Source: Nelumbo lutea (taxonomy: Eukaryota > Streptophyta > Magnoliopsida > Proteales > Nelumbonaceae). Taken from it: 64,000 nucleotides of DNA. Made by a program: the position numbers and the translations under genes. The notes under the pieces are model-generated. The model saw only the letters and a program-made list of their open reading frames with translations, was not told where the DNA came from and made no database searches. The stretch is from positions 23,568,372 through 23,632,371 of the forward strand of contig JAKGHH010000004.1 of NCBI GenBank assembly GCA_022828595.1. The letters run 5' to 3'. This document shows positions 9,514-21,900 of this stretch, one piece after another. Positions within the stretch are counted from its first letter, which is position 1. Every line of letters starts with the position of its first letter.

Positions 9514-12287
9514 CTAGCGGGGACTCGTGCGATGCACAAGATTTATTAAGAGAAAGCTAAATAATAGAAAGGGTGATATAATAAAATACCCCTTATAGTT
9601 TCATGTATTTACTAAAATCTACTGTATAGTTAGCATGTTACTAAAATGTCACTTATAATTTGCAATGGATTTAATCAATATTCCATTAGATGACAGTGGA
9701 AAATGACAATGTTGACCCTACTACTCATTTAAATAAATTTAATCAAAATAAAATAAAAATAAAAATACTATTTTTACCCTTAATAAGACACTGGCAACCA
9801 CTCTATTGGCTATATTTGGTCAAATTTATTTTTTATACAAAAAAAGTGTTAAGGGTATTATTTTGAATAAAAAATCATGGGCCTAATGGCAAAACAAACA
9901 CTTCTTAATGAAAGGTTGATTAAGTAAATAAGTTGTAAAATATATGGGATGTTTTAGTAAAATGAAAACTATAAGGTAGGTTTAACTAAATATGTAAAAC
10001 TATAAGGTGTGTAGGAATGGCAACTGGGCGGGGATCATATTCCCCATCCCCAACCCCGATTCTAAAATTAACCCCATCCTCGAGCGGGAACCTCAATCAG
10101 GGTCAAGTTGGGGCGGAGGGGGGACCTCAATCCCCATCCCTGACCCTAACCCCGACCTCGACCGAGGATTCCTATTAATCCCCATCTCCACACCTACCCC
10201 ACCAAAACAATCCCCATCCCCAGCCCCATCGGGTCCCCATCGAGGATGGGGAAAATTGCCATCCCTAAAAGTGTGTTCTAATAAATGACCCTAATAGAAA
10301 CACATGGGATTATACAATTGTTTTATATTTTCAACATTTTAAATAGTTAATAATTATTCATATTTTATATACTACTTTTAATAAATTTTTTTATAATACA
10401 AAAATAACAATAATTAATTTCAATTAGGTTTATTTATCAAACTAATGAAACTGACCAATCCGATTAACTCGACCCAAGTTGGTCGGTTTTCTAGTATTTT
10501 AGGTTGGCTTTGGTTCAAAATTTTTCCAATTTGACCAAGTTGGATTAGTTTCGCTTTGGCCATTTGTAAATCGACCAAAATCGAATGACCTAACCATGGA
10601 TATATATATATATATATATTAATGTTTATATTCTAAATATAATTTTTAATAATTGCACTATAATTTTTAAAATTAAATTAAATTTTTAAGTTTAAATCTT
10701 TTGAACAGGCTGACCGAACCAAAAAATAGGCCCAAACCGATACAACTTGAGTGGGTCAATTTTCACAAAATGTTGGCTGGTTTCAACTAACCAACTCCCT
10801 AACCTAACCAGGTCAATTTGGCTGGCCAAATAGCCTACAACTGAACTGAACCAACTCATGAACAATCATAATTTCAGCTAAATTAATAGTCTTATCTCTG
10901 ATAAATAACAATAGTGTAATTTCTAATTATAATTGAAAATTTATAGAAAAATACACAATTATTGAAAATATATTGATTATGAAAAATATAATAATTGCAA
11001 AAAATACAAAAACACAATAAGTACTAAAAATATATTAACTAGTCAATAAATACTATAATCTAAATTAATAGTTTAATCTCTAATAAATATTAATCAATAA
11101 CTTATAACAAAAATGCAATAAGTACAATAAATTAAATTTAAAAATTTTAATAATAGTAATTTAATCTCCAATAATTATTGAAAGTTTTCAATTGAATAAC
11201 AAAAAAAATAAATTTATACATAACCACAGAAAATACATTTATCACAAAAGAAAATAAATATTAATTTTAGTATATATAATTATATAATAAATACAGACTA
11301 AGAGTTTAAAATTATAATTAATAAATATTAATTTTTTGAAAGTTATTTTCTAAAATTATTAATTGATATAAGTGAAATTATTTATTTATAATATTATGTT
11401 AAAATATTAAATTATTATTAATTTCAATATTATGTTATAGTTAATTTTCTTCTTTTTAGAATTTTTTTTAAATTTATTACATAATTTCTTTATTTTAACT
11501 ATTTAAAATCTAGTTGTGTTAAATGTTTTATTATTTAAAATATTTATTTATTTAAATACTTAAATAATATGTAAAATATTTAAATTTTAAAATATTAATT
11601 ATTTATTGAATTTAATTATCCATAAAATCATAATTTATACTATTATTACATAATTTCATCATTAATTTTGTAATATATTAAATTATTATTAATTTTGTTA
11701 TTTTAACTATTTAAAATCTAGTTATGATAAATATTTAGTTATTTAAATTGATAATCTGGAAAACATTTAAATTATTCAAATTGAAAATCCAGAAAAATAT
11801 CATCTAAATTGTTAGTAAATAATTTTGTGATATATTTTATAAAAACATAAAATTATTTTTTGTATTTTTAATAAATATTTTAAAGCTATTATATAATTTT
11901 GTTAGAATATTTAAATAATTCTTAAATTTTTAATCCAAACTTTCTTTAGATAGATATAGATAAAAATTAGGGGAGAGGATAAATAGGAGTTATAGATAAT
12001 TTAGGAGAGAAACTCTCTAGTAAATTAGAGATAATTTTGGAGATAAATAGAAATTAGAGATAATTTAGAAGATAAATAGGATTTAAAGATAATTTTGGAG
12101 AAAGTGGGGGAGGTAGTTTAGGAGTAATGTTAGGAAGAAAGATTATTTAGGTTATTGGGAAAATGCATCTCATTGGTTTTTTCAAAAATGACAGAATAAA
12201 AAAATAGAAAATTCAAAAAATGGAGAAAATTTCTTGACCGCTTTTATTTTAATATAGATAGATAGATAGATAGATGCATAGATAGAT
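9514..12287 (-). mobile_element. Helitron-like non-autonomous element, copy 1
   Basis: Read on the minus strand, the 3' terminus is CTTGTGC-ATC-GCACGAG (a 7-bp hairpin), six bases, then CTAG (9514-9517), the Helitron signature of a hairpin before CTRR. The other end is a TCTATCTATC-type 5' TC terminus near 12287. The very AT-rich body (10670-11950) is shared with copies at 24909-27895 and 28174-30242, for example AATTTCAGCTAAATTAATAG at 10871 and 26550. No Rep/helicase coding is visible. The 5' boundary is uncertain by about 20 bp. A small hAT MITE (10012-10267) is nested inside. Confidence 0.65.
10012..10267. mobile_element. hAT-type MITE, 256 bp, GC-rich interior
   Basis: Begins TAGGAATGGCAAC and ends TTGCCATCCCTA, forming a 12-bp TIR with one mismatch. 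Flanks AAGGTGTG (10004-10011) and AAAGTGTG (10268-10275) match 7 of 8. The interior is full of CCCCATCCCC/GGGGATGGGG blocks that can fold back. It stands out as GC-rich within an AT-rich host element. Confidence 0.82.
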
Positions 12288-12585
12288 ACTTCAGTTTTGT
12301 TTCACCCCTTTTAAGGCCAACTTTGTTTTATCTAGGGATCATTTGATAACAACCGAAATGGCTGAATGAAATGACTTATTAATTTGTCTTTCAGTCAATA
12401 TATATTATCATATGATCTCTCTCTTTCTCTCTCTAAAAATCATATATTTGACCATATCTCAACGAGGGTGTAGTACTTGCAATGGGTCATCGTGACTGTT
12501 TTAGAGGAGATGATCTGCATCTTCAGGGCCTCAAAATGTCCCAAAATTTTAACACAAGGAACAGTACCAGCTCACCATCTAAGAC

Positions 12586-12990
12586 TAAGGGTGTCAATGA
12601 ACCGGTTTTGAATTAGACCCCATCCAGTCCTAATCAATTTGGACGGATTGAACGGACAATGGACCAACAAGACATATTGGATTGGACCAATCTAGTCCAA
12701 AAAAATTATTAGATTGGATTGGACCTGATCCGTCCATAATAAATTTATATTGGATTGGATTGGATTAAACCAATATCTGATCCATTGATATAAGATAAGA
12801 ATATAGATGTCAATGAAACGAATTTGGATTAAAACTAATCTAAATTAAAATAAATTTGAACAGATTAGATTATCCAAACATTAATTTAGACTGATCCAAA
12901 ATATTCATTGGATTGAATTGGACCTGGTCCTTTTGTAATAAATTCACACCGGATCGGATTAGACCAAATCCAGTCCAATTGACACCCCTA
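12586..12990. mobile_element. hAT-type MITE, 405 bp
   Basis: Begins TAAGGGTGTCAAT and ends ATTGACACCCCTA, an inverted repeat of 13 bp with one mismatch. Flanks TCTAAGAC (12578-12585) and TCTAAAAC (12991-12998) match 7 of 8. The interior repeats TTGGATTGGA and its complement. Non-coding. Confidence 0.88.
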
Positions 12991-12998
12991 TCTAAAAC

Positions 12999-13669
12999 TA
13001 GTATTTCCCTTGAGGAGGATTCTGGCATTCCAAGGTCTAGAGTACTTCACACCCAAGAAGAATGACGTCCCGCATCAATCTCCAGGAAAGACTAATTGAG
13101 AAAGGGAAATAATATTGCATTTTTATGACTTTATTTTAGAAAAGAAAATCTAACTTCAAAGCAGCCGCAACAATTGTTTTTAATTTTGCAGAATTTTGAA
13201 CTTTTCTAGGGAAACAGAATCAAAATCATCAAATATTGGTTTTTAACTAAATTTATAGATTTCGCTGAATTTTTGGTCTAGTACTTCTTCAAAATATTTT
13301 TATGAAAAAAAAAAACATAACATATATATATTGAACATCATTTAGAGGATTTTTAAAAGATAATAAAAAATAGAAATAGAAGTTATAGTAGTGCGAAAAA
13401 AGAATATCTCCATTGTTCTTTTTAATCCTAATAACGATATGTCGACATGTCAGTTTGGGCATAACATGTATGTTTACCTTGTATGATTTTGGAGTTACTT
13501 TGATTTCCATAACTCAACAATGACATTAGTACTTTTGTGCAAGAATTCTTAATAAAAATATTCATTTTGAAATTGAACATAGGCTCCACCCCAACATTGA
13601 TATATTTTATACATCTAAAATCGGGGAAAAAACAAAAAATGACCCTTATATAAAATCATCAGCATCTAA
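12999..13669. other. Spacer, no gene seen
   Basis: AT-rich. Open frames are short and encode low-complexity Phe/Tyr/Lys sequence only. Confidence 0.5.
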
Positions 13670-14640
13670 GCCTTGTCCCAACTCATGGAGTGTGATCCGA
13701 TCGGTCTTAGCTATCAACGACCTTGCTTCTAAACGGGGTAGCAGGGAACCCGAAACGGAGGAAATAAGGAAGCTCCGGGGGGGAACCCGGTGTAGCGGCT
13801 CCAAAGCTCAAGTTAGAATCCTTCAAAAGTAAGATAATACCAGATAGCGCAAAGTTTGCATACCTTCTTTGTTGGGGGGCAGGGGGCTCTTATAATCACT
13901 TCGCGCACTCGTTCCGAGGGCCTTGTCAGGTCGGGTATGATTACCCTTGCGCTTGCCAATTCTGTCGTCGTCCTTTCTGCTGGGACAGAACCGTCACTGC
14001 CTAACCGTCTCTCTAACTGGAGATGGCGATGTCAGTGGCGATGGCAGGTGGTCGTTTAGAGTGCGGCCGCCAAGCGTCAGATCCCAAGTCAGTCAGGTGC
14101 GGCACCTTCGGGCATGGACTTCCTCAGTGTCAGGCATGGTATGACTTGTTTGGTTTTGGTGCCCAGAAGGTGATGCGGAGTGGTGAGCAAGGCAGTCTTG
14201 AGTTCGGAGGTATCTATAGGGCAGGTCAGTTCGACGAGGTGAATCCCGAACTGTTATAAGGTTGGCCAGCTCGGCGAGGTATATCCCGAGCTATTACAAG
14301 GTTGGCCGGTTTGGCGAGGTATATCCCGAGCTGTTACAACATCGTCCAGTTCGGATTACTCTAGTTTTGGGCCAAGGGTGAGTTCGGTCCCCCCGTAGGG
14401 AGTTCGGTCCGCTAGAAGGTTGGCCAGTTCGATGAGGTATATCCCGAGCTGTTACAAGGTCGGCCAGTTCGGATTACTCTGATTTTGGGCCAAGGGTGAG
14501 TTCGGGCCCCCCGTAGGGAGTTCGATCCGCTGGTGTCCCCTTGTTCACGCCTAGGCTTGGCCTTTTTGCCGAACTGTCGTTTCTGCCACGTGTCGCATAA
14601 CTGTGAGGTCGGGCCAAATCTTCCTTCATCACCAACTATA
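13670..14640. repeat. GC-rich repeat island, probably an LTR-retroelement fragment
   Basis: This block is sharply more GC-rich than its surroundings. It holds two repeat types. Module A is about 40 bp (ATCCCGAGCTGTTACAAGG, then TTGGCCAGTTCG.CGAGGT), with copies at about 14243, 14283, 14323 and 14441. Module B is about 68 bp (CCAGTTCGGATTACTCT, then TTTTGGGCCAAGGGTGAG and CCCCGTAGGGAGTTCG), at 14346-14413 and 14464-14531, 118 bp apart. Short frames (13856-14259) have no recognisable domain. An LTR or leader of a Gypsy-type element is a guess from the composition; no PBS, PPT or TG/CA edge could be placed. Confidence 0.5.
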
Positions 14641-14650
14641 TAGGTTCGGT

Positions 14651-14935
14651 CACATGAATCCCCACTTCACCATTCTGTTGTGTTTATTGTTATATCATGG
14701 GGACTTTATTTAAAAAATGGTGTTAATTAATAAACAAGTTTATGCAATTCTACGATTTATTCACCCAATAGACAAATGTGAGACCACAACCATATGGGTC
14801 AGCGACATGAATCCAGCTTCGCCATTCCATTCTATTTAGGTCGTCATTTAAAATGGTAAAATTAAGAAAACATGAATGGTAATAAACAAGTTTATGCATT
14901 TTCTAGGATCTTTTTTCACCCATCAGACAATGTTA
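14651..14935. repeat. Direct duplication, period 153 bp
   Basis: ACATGAATCC..CTTC.CCATTC occurs at 14652 and 14805. AATAAACAAGTTTATGCA, followed by TTCACCCA..AGACAA, also appears in each copy. Two diverged tandem units lie directly next to the GC-rich island. Confidence 0.7.
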
Positions 14936-16800
14936 CACCCATGAAAGAACATGTTCAGCTTTGTCTTGTAGTATGTCTTTTTATAGATCCCAAAATGTCT
15001 GTGGGGCAAAAGACTACAAATTAATTGTCTACCAACTCTACTCATAATACTGGCCCAATTTCCAAAATTTCAGCTCCTAGATGTAAGGTTTCACATGTCT
15101 GGCTGATGCGCCATATCATAATTGACCAATATAGAATCTATATATAAAATTTGAATCCAAATGCCAATAACACATAAGTTGTACAGCCATGTTGCAAGCC
15201 TTCACAAAGGATGAAATGAACACCTTTTACCTCATTAAAAGAAAAAGGAAATCTAGCAAGAAACACAGGGGAGCACCAAAGACACACTAAAATACACAAG
15301 TGACAAGATAGGGCCCATTAAAGGTTGGCCAATAACTGTCTAGTCTAGGTGACCAGTTGCCAGTTGGCATCCCTCCAATCGATAAGGCACGGGTTCAAAG
15401 TTCAAACTACAGGGAAAAGCAGGTTCCTCGTGTTAAGTTAGTGGGCCCTGCATGTATCCAATGGTGACCCTCTTGGCCCATGACACCTTGGAATTATGGG
15501 GATCAAAGCCCTATTGCAATACAAGAGTACAAGACAACAATGAGAGAGAAAGAGAGAAACATTAATGAGAAGTTTAGTATTGGAACTTGGAAGGTTGAAG
15601 ACTGGACATAAAACCCCAGACTGGACCAAGGCCCAAATCAGCTCCTGCCAAATCTTTCATCGGTGTAAAATCCTAACCTCACAAACATGAGAATATGCAT
15701 TCAAGCCTGAGAATGACCATTTCATGCAAAAAATAAATAAAATGTCAAAGTTAGGCAATGACCTTGTCTCATTACCCACCTCCCCCTTCCCTCAAATACC
15801 AGGATAGCCAGCACCAGCATTGGGTAATCACCATTTCTTTATAACATTTCTATTAAAAAGTGTTGGGATTATGGATCAGAGCCAGAGTCTTAATACACTA
15901 TGTCACTCCTTACCCAACTAAACTAATGACTTCAGTTGCTATGGCTCAGTTTAGAAGGAGTACAGATATTAATATATAGAATGCAAAACCTTGTATTTTT
16001 ATATTATTTTGTATATATTTGTATTTATACTTTTGGAATCCAAAACAACTACAAATTACAGTCTATGTATCAAGGACAGGGAGGGGGTTGATTGATTTTT
16101 TAAAAAACTTAGTAGTGAATTACACCAAGCACCAAGATAAATTTGTATCATTTACTAAGATCATGGTTTTAACTTTGATTTGAATTTTGAACCGGATTTG
16201 TTTCAGATGAAATTTTGGAATCTCAGGATTTTGTCGTATATTTATTTTCATCGGAAATATTACTTTTTTTTTTTTGCATAAACTGACAAAAATAAATAAT
16301 ATAAATATATTGAAACTGATATTTTATAAAGTGAAAAATACCTATTAAAATAAAATGAATAGAATTTCCAAAATCTGAATCTTTTCTCTTATAACACCAA
16401 CCCAAATTATGCAGCCCTTTTTGGCCAAGATGACCTCTCAATTCAGCGGTGGTTCGGATCCTCCAAACTTGCCACGTGTCAGGAGTTTCTGGAGTTGATA
16501 CCTTTGTGGGACCCAGGAGTTTAATGCCGGCATTTTGCTGCACCCCCCCTCCTAAGCAGTGGTACATTTAATATGCAGTGGTGGTTGCAGAGAGAATGGT
16601 GCCGGTGGTGGGGACTGAGTAGGCGTGTGGAGCTCCTGTGAGCTTATGACGTTGGTCCATCATCCATGACTGATGGCTCCATGATCGATCACTCGCTCCA
16701 CGACCCATGCATCTGTCGACTGTCGTCTCTATCCTTTGTACACCGTATAATCCTGCAATCACTAGACGACGAATTGATGTAATGTATATACACAACAGAT
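14936..16800. other. Spacer upstream of the protease gene
   Basis: No coding exon is recognised. A stretch at about 15345-15440 has weak tRNA-like GGGTTCAAAGTTC but no cloverleaf. CT/GA-rich sequence is absent until the protease leader. Confidence 0.45.
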
Positions 16801-16803
16801 ACG

Positions 16804-16810
16804 TATATAA
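16804..16810 (+). promoter_or_regulatory. TATA box of the aspartyl protease gene
   Basis: TATATAA lies 87 bp upstream of the ATG at 16897. It is followed by a C/T-rich leader (CTCCTTCTCTCCTCCTCC), which is common in plant 5' leaders. Position and context fit a core promoter. Confidence 0.6.
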
Positions 16811-16896
16811 TACCGCACTTAAGACCAGACCATCCCGGAGCCCATCTCCTTCTCTCCTCCTCCGCCTTCTTTCGTTTTTTTTTCCTTTCTCAAACA

Positions 16897-18279
16897 ATGG
16901 TGGTACGTGTTCCTCTGCCACGCGTTTTCCTTCTTCCCCTTGTTCTTCTCTTCTCTTTCATTAATGCCCAGGCTGCTTTCAACAACAGCGGCTCAGTGGA
17001 ATACTTGAAACTACGATTGCTTCACAGAAACCCGTTTGTTTCCCCAGCACAAGCTCTCTCTTTGGACTCTGAGCGTCTCTCTGTTCTTTTCTCGGCCCTG
17101 CGCAACCGTAGAGCCTTCAAGGCTCCCATTGTCTCCGGCGCATCGACGGGCTCCGGCCAGTATTTCGTCGATTTCAGGATCGGAACCCCACCTCAGAGCC
17201 TCCTCCTTGTGGCGGATACAGGCAGCGATCTCGTCTGGGTCAAGTGCTCTGCTTGCTGGAACTGTAGTAAACACCCTCCAGGCTCGGCCTTTTTGGCTCG
17301 CCATTCAACAACATTTGCTCCGGTTCACTGTTACGACTCAGCGTGTCAACACGTCCCTCACCCTCTGAAACACCAGCCCTGTAACCACACTCGCCTCCAC
17401 AGTACTTGCCGCTACGACTACTCGTACGCCGATGGGTCTAGAACAAGTGGGCTTTTTGCCACAGAGACGACGACGTTGAATACGAGCTATGGAGGAGCTG
17501 CTCGGCTGAAAGACCTTGCTTTTGGTTGTGGGTTCAACATCTCTGGTCCGAGTGTTTCAGGTGCGAGCTTCAATGGCGCCCATGGAGTTATGGGCCTGGG
17601 GCGAGGGCCCGTCTCCTTCTCCTCCCAAGTAGGTAAGCTGTTCGGGAACAAATTCTCGTACTGTCTCAAGGATTACACCATATCTCCACCTCCGACAAGC
17701 TATCTGTTGATCGGAGAAACACATGGACCCATTACAAAGAAGCAAAAGATGAGCTTCACGCCATTACACACCAACCCTCTCTCGCCCTCGTACTACTACG
17801 TAGGAATCAAGAGCGTATTTGTTGATGGCGTGGGATTACCAATTGACCCATCCATTTGGGGCTTAGACAACCAGGGTAACGGCGGCACTGTGATCGACTC
17901 CGGCACTACATTAACGTTCCTCGCCGAGCCAGCCTACCGGCAGGTTCTGACAGCCTTTAGAAGAAGAGCTAAATTACCGAGAACGACGGACCCAGCTTCG
18001 AGCCTCGACCTCTGCGTCAATGTGTCGGGTGTAGCAAATCCAAGGCTACCCAAGCTGAGTTTCCGACTCGATGGGGGATCAGTTTTCTCCCCGCCGGCTA
18101 GAAACTACTTCATCGATGCGGCTGAAGGCATCAAGTGCCTGGCGATGCAACCTGTTACCTCCCCGTCAGGTTTCTCAGTCATAGGGAACCTAATGCAACA
18201 AGGCTTCTTGTTTGAGTTCGATAGAGAAAGGTCATGGCTTGGTTTTTCTCGGCATGGTTGCGCCCTTCCCCTACCATGA
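16897..18279 (+). CDS. Aspartyl protease, nepenthesin-like A1 family, secreted
   Basis: An intronless 460-residue protein. Residues 1-27 form a hydrophobic signal peptide (LPLVLLFSFINA), so entry to the secretory pathway, apoplast or vacuole is expected. A short prosegment precedes the mature fold. Catalytic motifs are D107-T-G-S and D334-S-G-T, with the flap Tyr in YSYADGS (about 177). The Cys-rich nepenthesin insertion spans roughly 117-171 (CSACWNC, CYDSAC, HSTC), and the protein ends with the typical GNLMQQGFLFEFD and a final Cys. It should hydrolyse peptide bonds at acidic pH; the substrate is unknown. The start is the first in-frame ATG after the TATA box and places the signal peptide correctly. 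By remembered similarity it is closest to Arabidopsis At3g25700. There is no sign of decay. A (GA)n tract lies about 140 bp past the stop. Confidence 0.96.
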   Translation: MVVRVPLPRVFLLPLVLLFSFINAQAAFNNSGSVEYLKLRLLHRNPFVSPAQALSLDSERLSVLFSALRNRRAFKAPIVSGASTGSGQYFVDFRIGTPPQSLLLVADTGSDLVWVKCSACWNCSKHPPGSAFLARHSTTFAPVHCYDSACQHVPHPLKHQPCNHTRLHSTCRYDYSYADGSRTSGLFATETTTLNTSYGGAARLKDLAFGCGFNISGPSVSGASFNGAHGVMGLGRGPVSFSSQVGKLFGNKFSYCLKDYTISPPPTSYLLIGETHGPITKKQKMSFTPLHTNPLSPSYYYVGIKSVFVDGVGLPIDPSIWGLDNQGNGGTVIDSGTTLTFLAEPAYRQVLTAFRRRAKLPRTTDPASSLDLCVNVSGVANPRLPKLSFRLDGGSVFSPPARNYFIDAAEGIKCLAMQPVTSPSGFSVIGNLMQQGFLFEFDRERSWLGFSRHGCALPLP

Positions 18280-18419
18280 GCACAACGAATTAAGTGGATT
18301 GAATTTCTGAAATCACAGTCAAACTCAGTGAGTCGGGGGATCCCTTTTTCTTATTGTGATCATTATCAATTAATCTATTTAATTATTGGAGATTGTGTTT
18401 TCTTTTACAAAATCCATTT

Positions 18420-18460
<41 letters not shown>
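18420..18460. repeat. (GA)n microsatellite
   Basis: Nearly pure GA dinucleotides with a few AAA interruptions, in the presumed 3' flank of the protease gene. Confidence 0.85.
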
Positions 18461-18461
<1 letters not shown>

Positions 18462-20873
18462 TTGTCTGTGTTTTCATGGGAAACTGAGAACAGAGTAAGG
18501 GAAGGTAGTTGTGCTGTGATGATTTACAGATTAGTATTAAGGGAAGCTGGTGTGAGCGGCTTTTTGCCTTAATGGCTTGCCTGTCTTTTTTACTTTTCAT
18601 ACTCTAAATTCTCAACTACTAAGCGCTAAGCGCATTGATGTCATGGGCACTGTGAATGAAAGGAGATCAGGATCGCTTGACCCAATAATGAGTTGGAGTT
18701 GAAGGTTGAAACCTGAATTAAAAGACTGCAACACTTCTGGCTTTTGGACCACCAATGTTTTTTGGGGAAGTTGGATATGATATTGTTACAATAATCACAA
18801 CAATGATTTAATAATTCAATACTGCATTTACTAGGTTAGCTTCATCTCTGCAACTTGGTCTACAGTCTCCTATGATGAGTCTATGACATTGTCTTGCTGT
18901 CTTTGTTTGTCTCTCTTGGTTGCCGAGATATATATTGATTCCTGAGTCCACTCGGCAAATCAGAATGAGCGGAGGGAAGTTTACGGTGCATATCTTCATT
19001 TGGGGTTGGCCTCGGTGAGGATCAGAACTCAGTTACTGAGTCTGAGATAGGTCAAAGCCTCAAGAGGGAATCAATCAATTTTGAAATTTTCTTTTAGGAT
19101 TTCTGTCGAAAACCATGCGTGAAAGCGAAACAGTAGATAACAATAGGCAGGAAGAACCGGCCCTTGAACTGAAACGAGCCGCACATTTGTTGGCATTTGG
19201 ACAAAACCCAGCAGCACTTTGAGTACTATGTCCAAGACACGCGTGGCTTAAATGCAGCCAAACCCGGTTGCTCGTCTCGTCCTTTCCAGCTAACAAACTA
19301 AGCTTTTTGCGATCCATCCGGGGCCCTGCGTCAGCTTAAGCCATTGATGTTGAAGTGTTGGACTCTTTCAAGTTTCAACTCCATGCACGCCTCATCGAAT
19401 CATTAGTCTGTATCGATCCAATTAGCCTTCTTTCTTCTCTGTGTTTAGTATTAGTAGTCTGTATCAATCGAAGTCCTCATCCTAATCAAACCAACTAAAA
19501 CTATCTTATAGATGGACTTGGGTTTTCTGGGTTGAATAGAAATGGTAGAGATTGTTACATGAAGAATAGCTTCTGATGAGTGCAATTACAATTTCTGTTC
19601 TCCTTTGGTAAGAATTCCAGAGGGGGTGTTCATTGGCAAGGGATAGATCATAGAACACACACAAGTGAAAGTGGAGCGATTGTGGGTGGACTATAGTAGT
19701 TGCCTATTACATATACAATTGTGTCGTATCTGCATGGTAAATAGTAAATACGGATGGCGTCCTCAGCGCCACTAAACAGAAATAAGAGGCTGTACTTGAA
19801 ATTCGTGTGACCATCTGTATTGCAAGGCATTCTGAATATGACAACCGGGTAAGACAAACATCCCTCGCTGCAATTTCTGCACTTTCTCTCTATCTCTCTC
19901 TCTCTCTCTCACTCACTCTCTCTCTACCATAGTTTATTCTATTAATAATATATAATATTTAAGTCATTTTACTTTATTTATTAATAAAATACAAATTTCT
20001 AGTCATTTTTAGTTTAACTAATTAATGATGAGATTCAATTTGAATTCTAATATTAATAGGATGGAATTCATCAAATCTAGAAAGACCGATTTACAGTTCT
20101 ATCCTTTTTTATGCAACACTGATGCTTCCTAGCTTAATGTTGTTCGAACAAATGCACTGGTTATGCATAATTGCATATGTTGCAGTAACAATTGTTATAG
20201 AATGGTTATTTGCTACTATATGTTTATGCGACTAATTGTTCTTGATTTCCACTATTATTCTCCCTTTTTTTTTATTCCAAGTATACATTTATAATTAGTA
20301 GACAAATATAATTGAAATTTTGAAACTTATGGTTGGACCAAGGTTCCACCCACTTGACAAAATTTCAGTCCAATGAGCTTTTATCCTTATATTTAACTAA
20401 AGAGTAAAGAACACTTTTTCTATGATACAAATGAATTAAGCTTCAGTCAGACCTCGGTTTCATATATGGGGTTAGTTACCTTTTGGTCAAACATTAGTTT
20501 AATTTAATATAATTACACAAATATTAAGGGGGCCATGACACTTTGCCCCCCAAACTTTTATGATGTCAAAGAAAATAAAAATAAAGAGCTTTGACAGATC
20601 AAACCCCTTAAATTTTGATGAATACCACTTGCTTTATTACCACTCTATTTGGTTCCAACAACATCCTGATGCTCCTGGTGTACGTCTGCAATGGCTATTG
20701 GGACATTCTTACGATCACATCTGAATACTTAATGATACTGATTGATTGCTTATAAGCTTTTCCGGTATCATAGTCAAACCCTTTTCTACAATACTAATTC
20801 TTCTAACATTTTCTCAACAAAGGCCGGTAGAGGATCCACACCCACCATGGAATTGTTATTGAACGAGAAAATT
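18461..20873. other. Spacer, no gene seen
   Basis: Short unrelated open frames only. A CT microsatellite lies at about 19883-19925. There is no splice-linked coding pattern. Confidence 0.5.
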
Positions 20874-20881
20874 AAAGCAAA

Positions 20882-21161
20882 CATAGTTCTCAAAATCGGA
20901 TTAGATTGGACAGTCAGACTAGAAAAACTGAGAACCAATCAGGTGACCAGTTCTATTTTACCCTAAAATCATTATTTCGCTAAAAATCGTTGATTTGATC
21001 AATAAACCGCTGATCCGGGCAATCAAATTATTCGAACCATCCAACGGTTTTGACTACTTTTTTTAATTTTTTTATTTTTTATCATAACGAACTATCTCTT
21101 TGATTTGAACGGTCAAATCATTCAATGCAAGAACCGAACTCCTGACCGATTTAAAAACTTG
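20882..21161. mobile_element. hAT-like MITE, CATGGTTTTCAAA family, 280 bp
   Basis: Left end CATAGTTCTCAAAATCGG and right end CCGATTTAAAAACTTG form an imperfect TIR. Flanks AAAGCAAA (20874-20881) and AAAGCAAG (21162-21169) match 7 of 8. The interior has the family's AACCGCTGAT and GGTCAAATCATT motifs. Confidence 0.75.
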
Positions 21162-21383
21162 AAAGCAAGTGATTGATCTTTAAATGCCAGCATGCATTAA
21201 AATAACCAAGTGTTATTTTTGTCTGTTAGTCTATAGAATCTCAAAGGGGTAATTTGATAATTTGGGCCTTTGCTGAAAAAAGAAGTTCAGAGGACCAAGT
21301 TTTAGGCCCCATAAGTAGGGTGTCTATAATTTATCCTAAGTACCAGGTTTAGTTTCACACGATTCCATTCTTTTTCCCACATA

Positions 21384-21390
<7 letters not shown>

Positions 21391-21414
<24 letters not shown>

Positions 21415-21430
21415 GGGGGGGGGGGGGGGG
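21391..21430. repeat. T24-G16 homopolymer junction
   Basis: Twenty-four T (21391-21414) run directly into sixteen G (21415-21430). Such a tract is prone to slippage, so the exact length may be an assembly estimate. Confidence 0.9.
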
Positions 21431-21900
21431 TAAAAAACCATTTCCTACATTTTTCTAAAACCAAACAAAGGATTAAGTTATTTGGCAAAATTTTGGATTC
21501 CATATGGATCAGGTCCTCCACCGCCTGTAGCAATAAGCTATAAATGGGTTGCCATTTATTAAGACCCTCAATCTTCTCTTTTTGTCGTTGGAACAATATT
21601 TAATATACCCATACCCATGACCCTACCTTGAGTTGTCTATATGTCCTTTCTGAAGCCAATCCAATGGTGAGAAACCTCTCCACACGAGTGAGGGACCCCA
21701 CCTTTACTAGATCAGGACCCTTGACTACACCATCAGTATCTACTCTCCCACATCTCAACGATTAGAATCTAAGAATATTAATATATGATATATTCTCCCC
21801 TCTCTGTCCTTGTTTCTTGTTTAAACGATGTTCTCTTTTAGCCACATTTTGAGTATCCAAGTTCTTGGTTGCCTGGTATCAAGTCTTCGACATTAATTTT

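Noticed and set aside
17011..17745. Minus- and alternative-frame ORFs over the protease
   Set aside because: They overlap a well-supported 460-residue protease and have no domains of their own.
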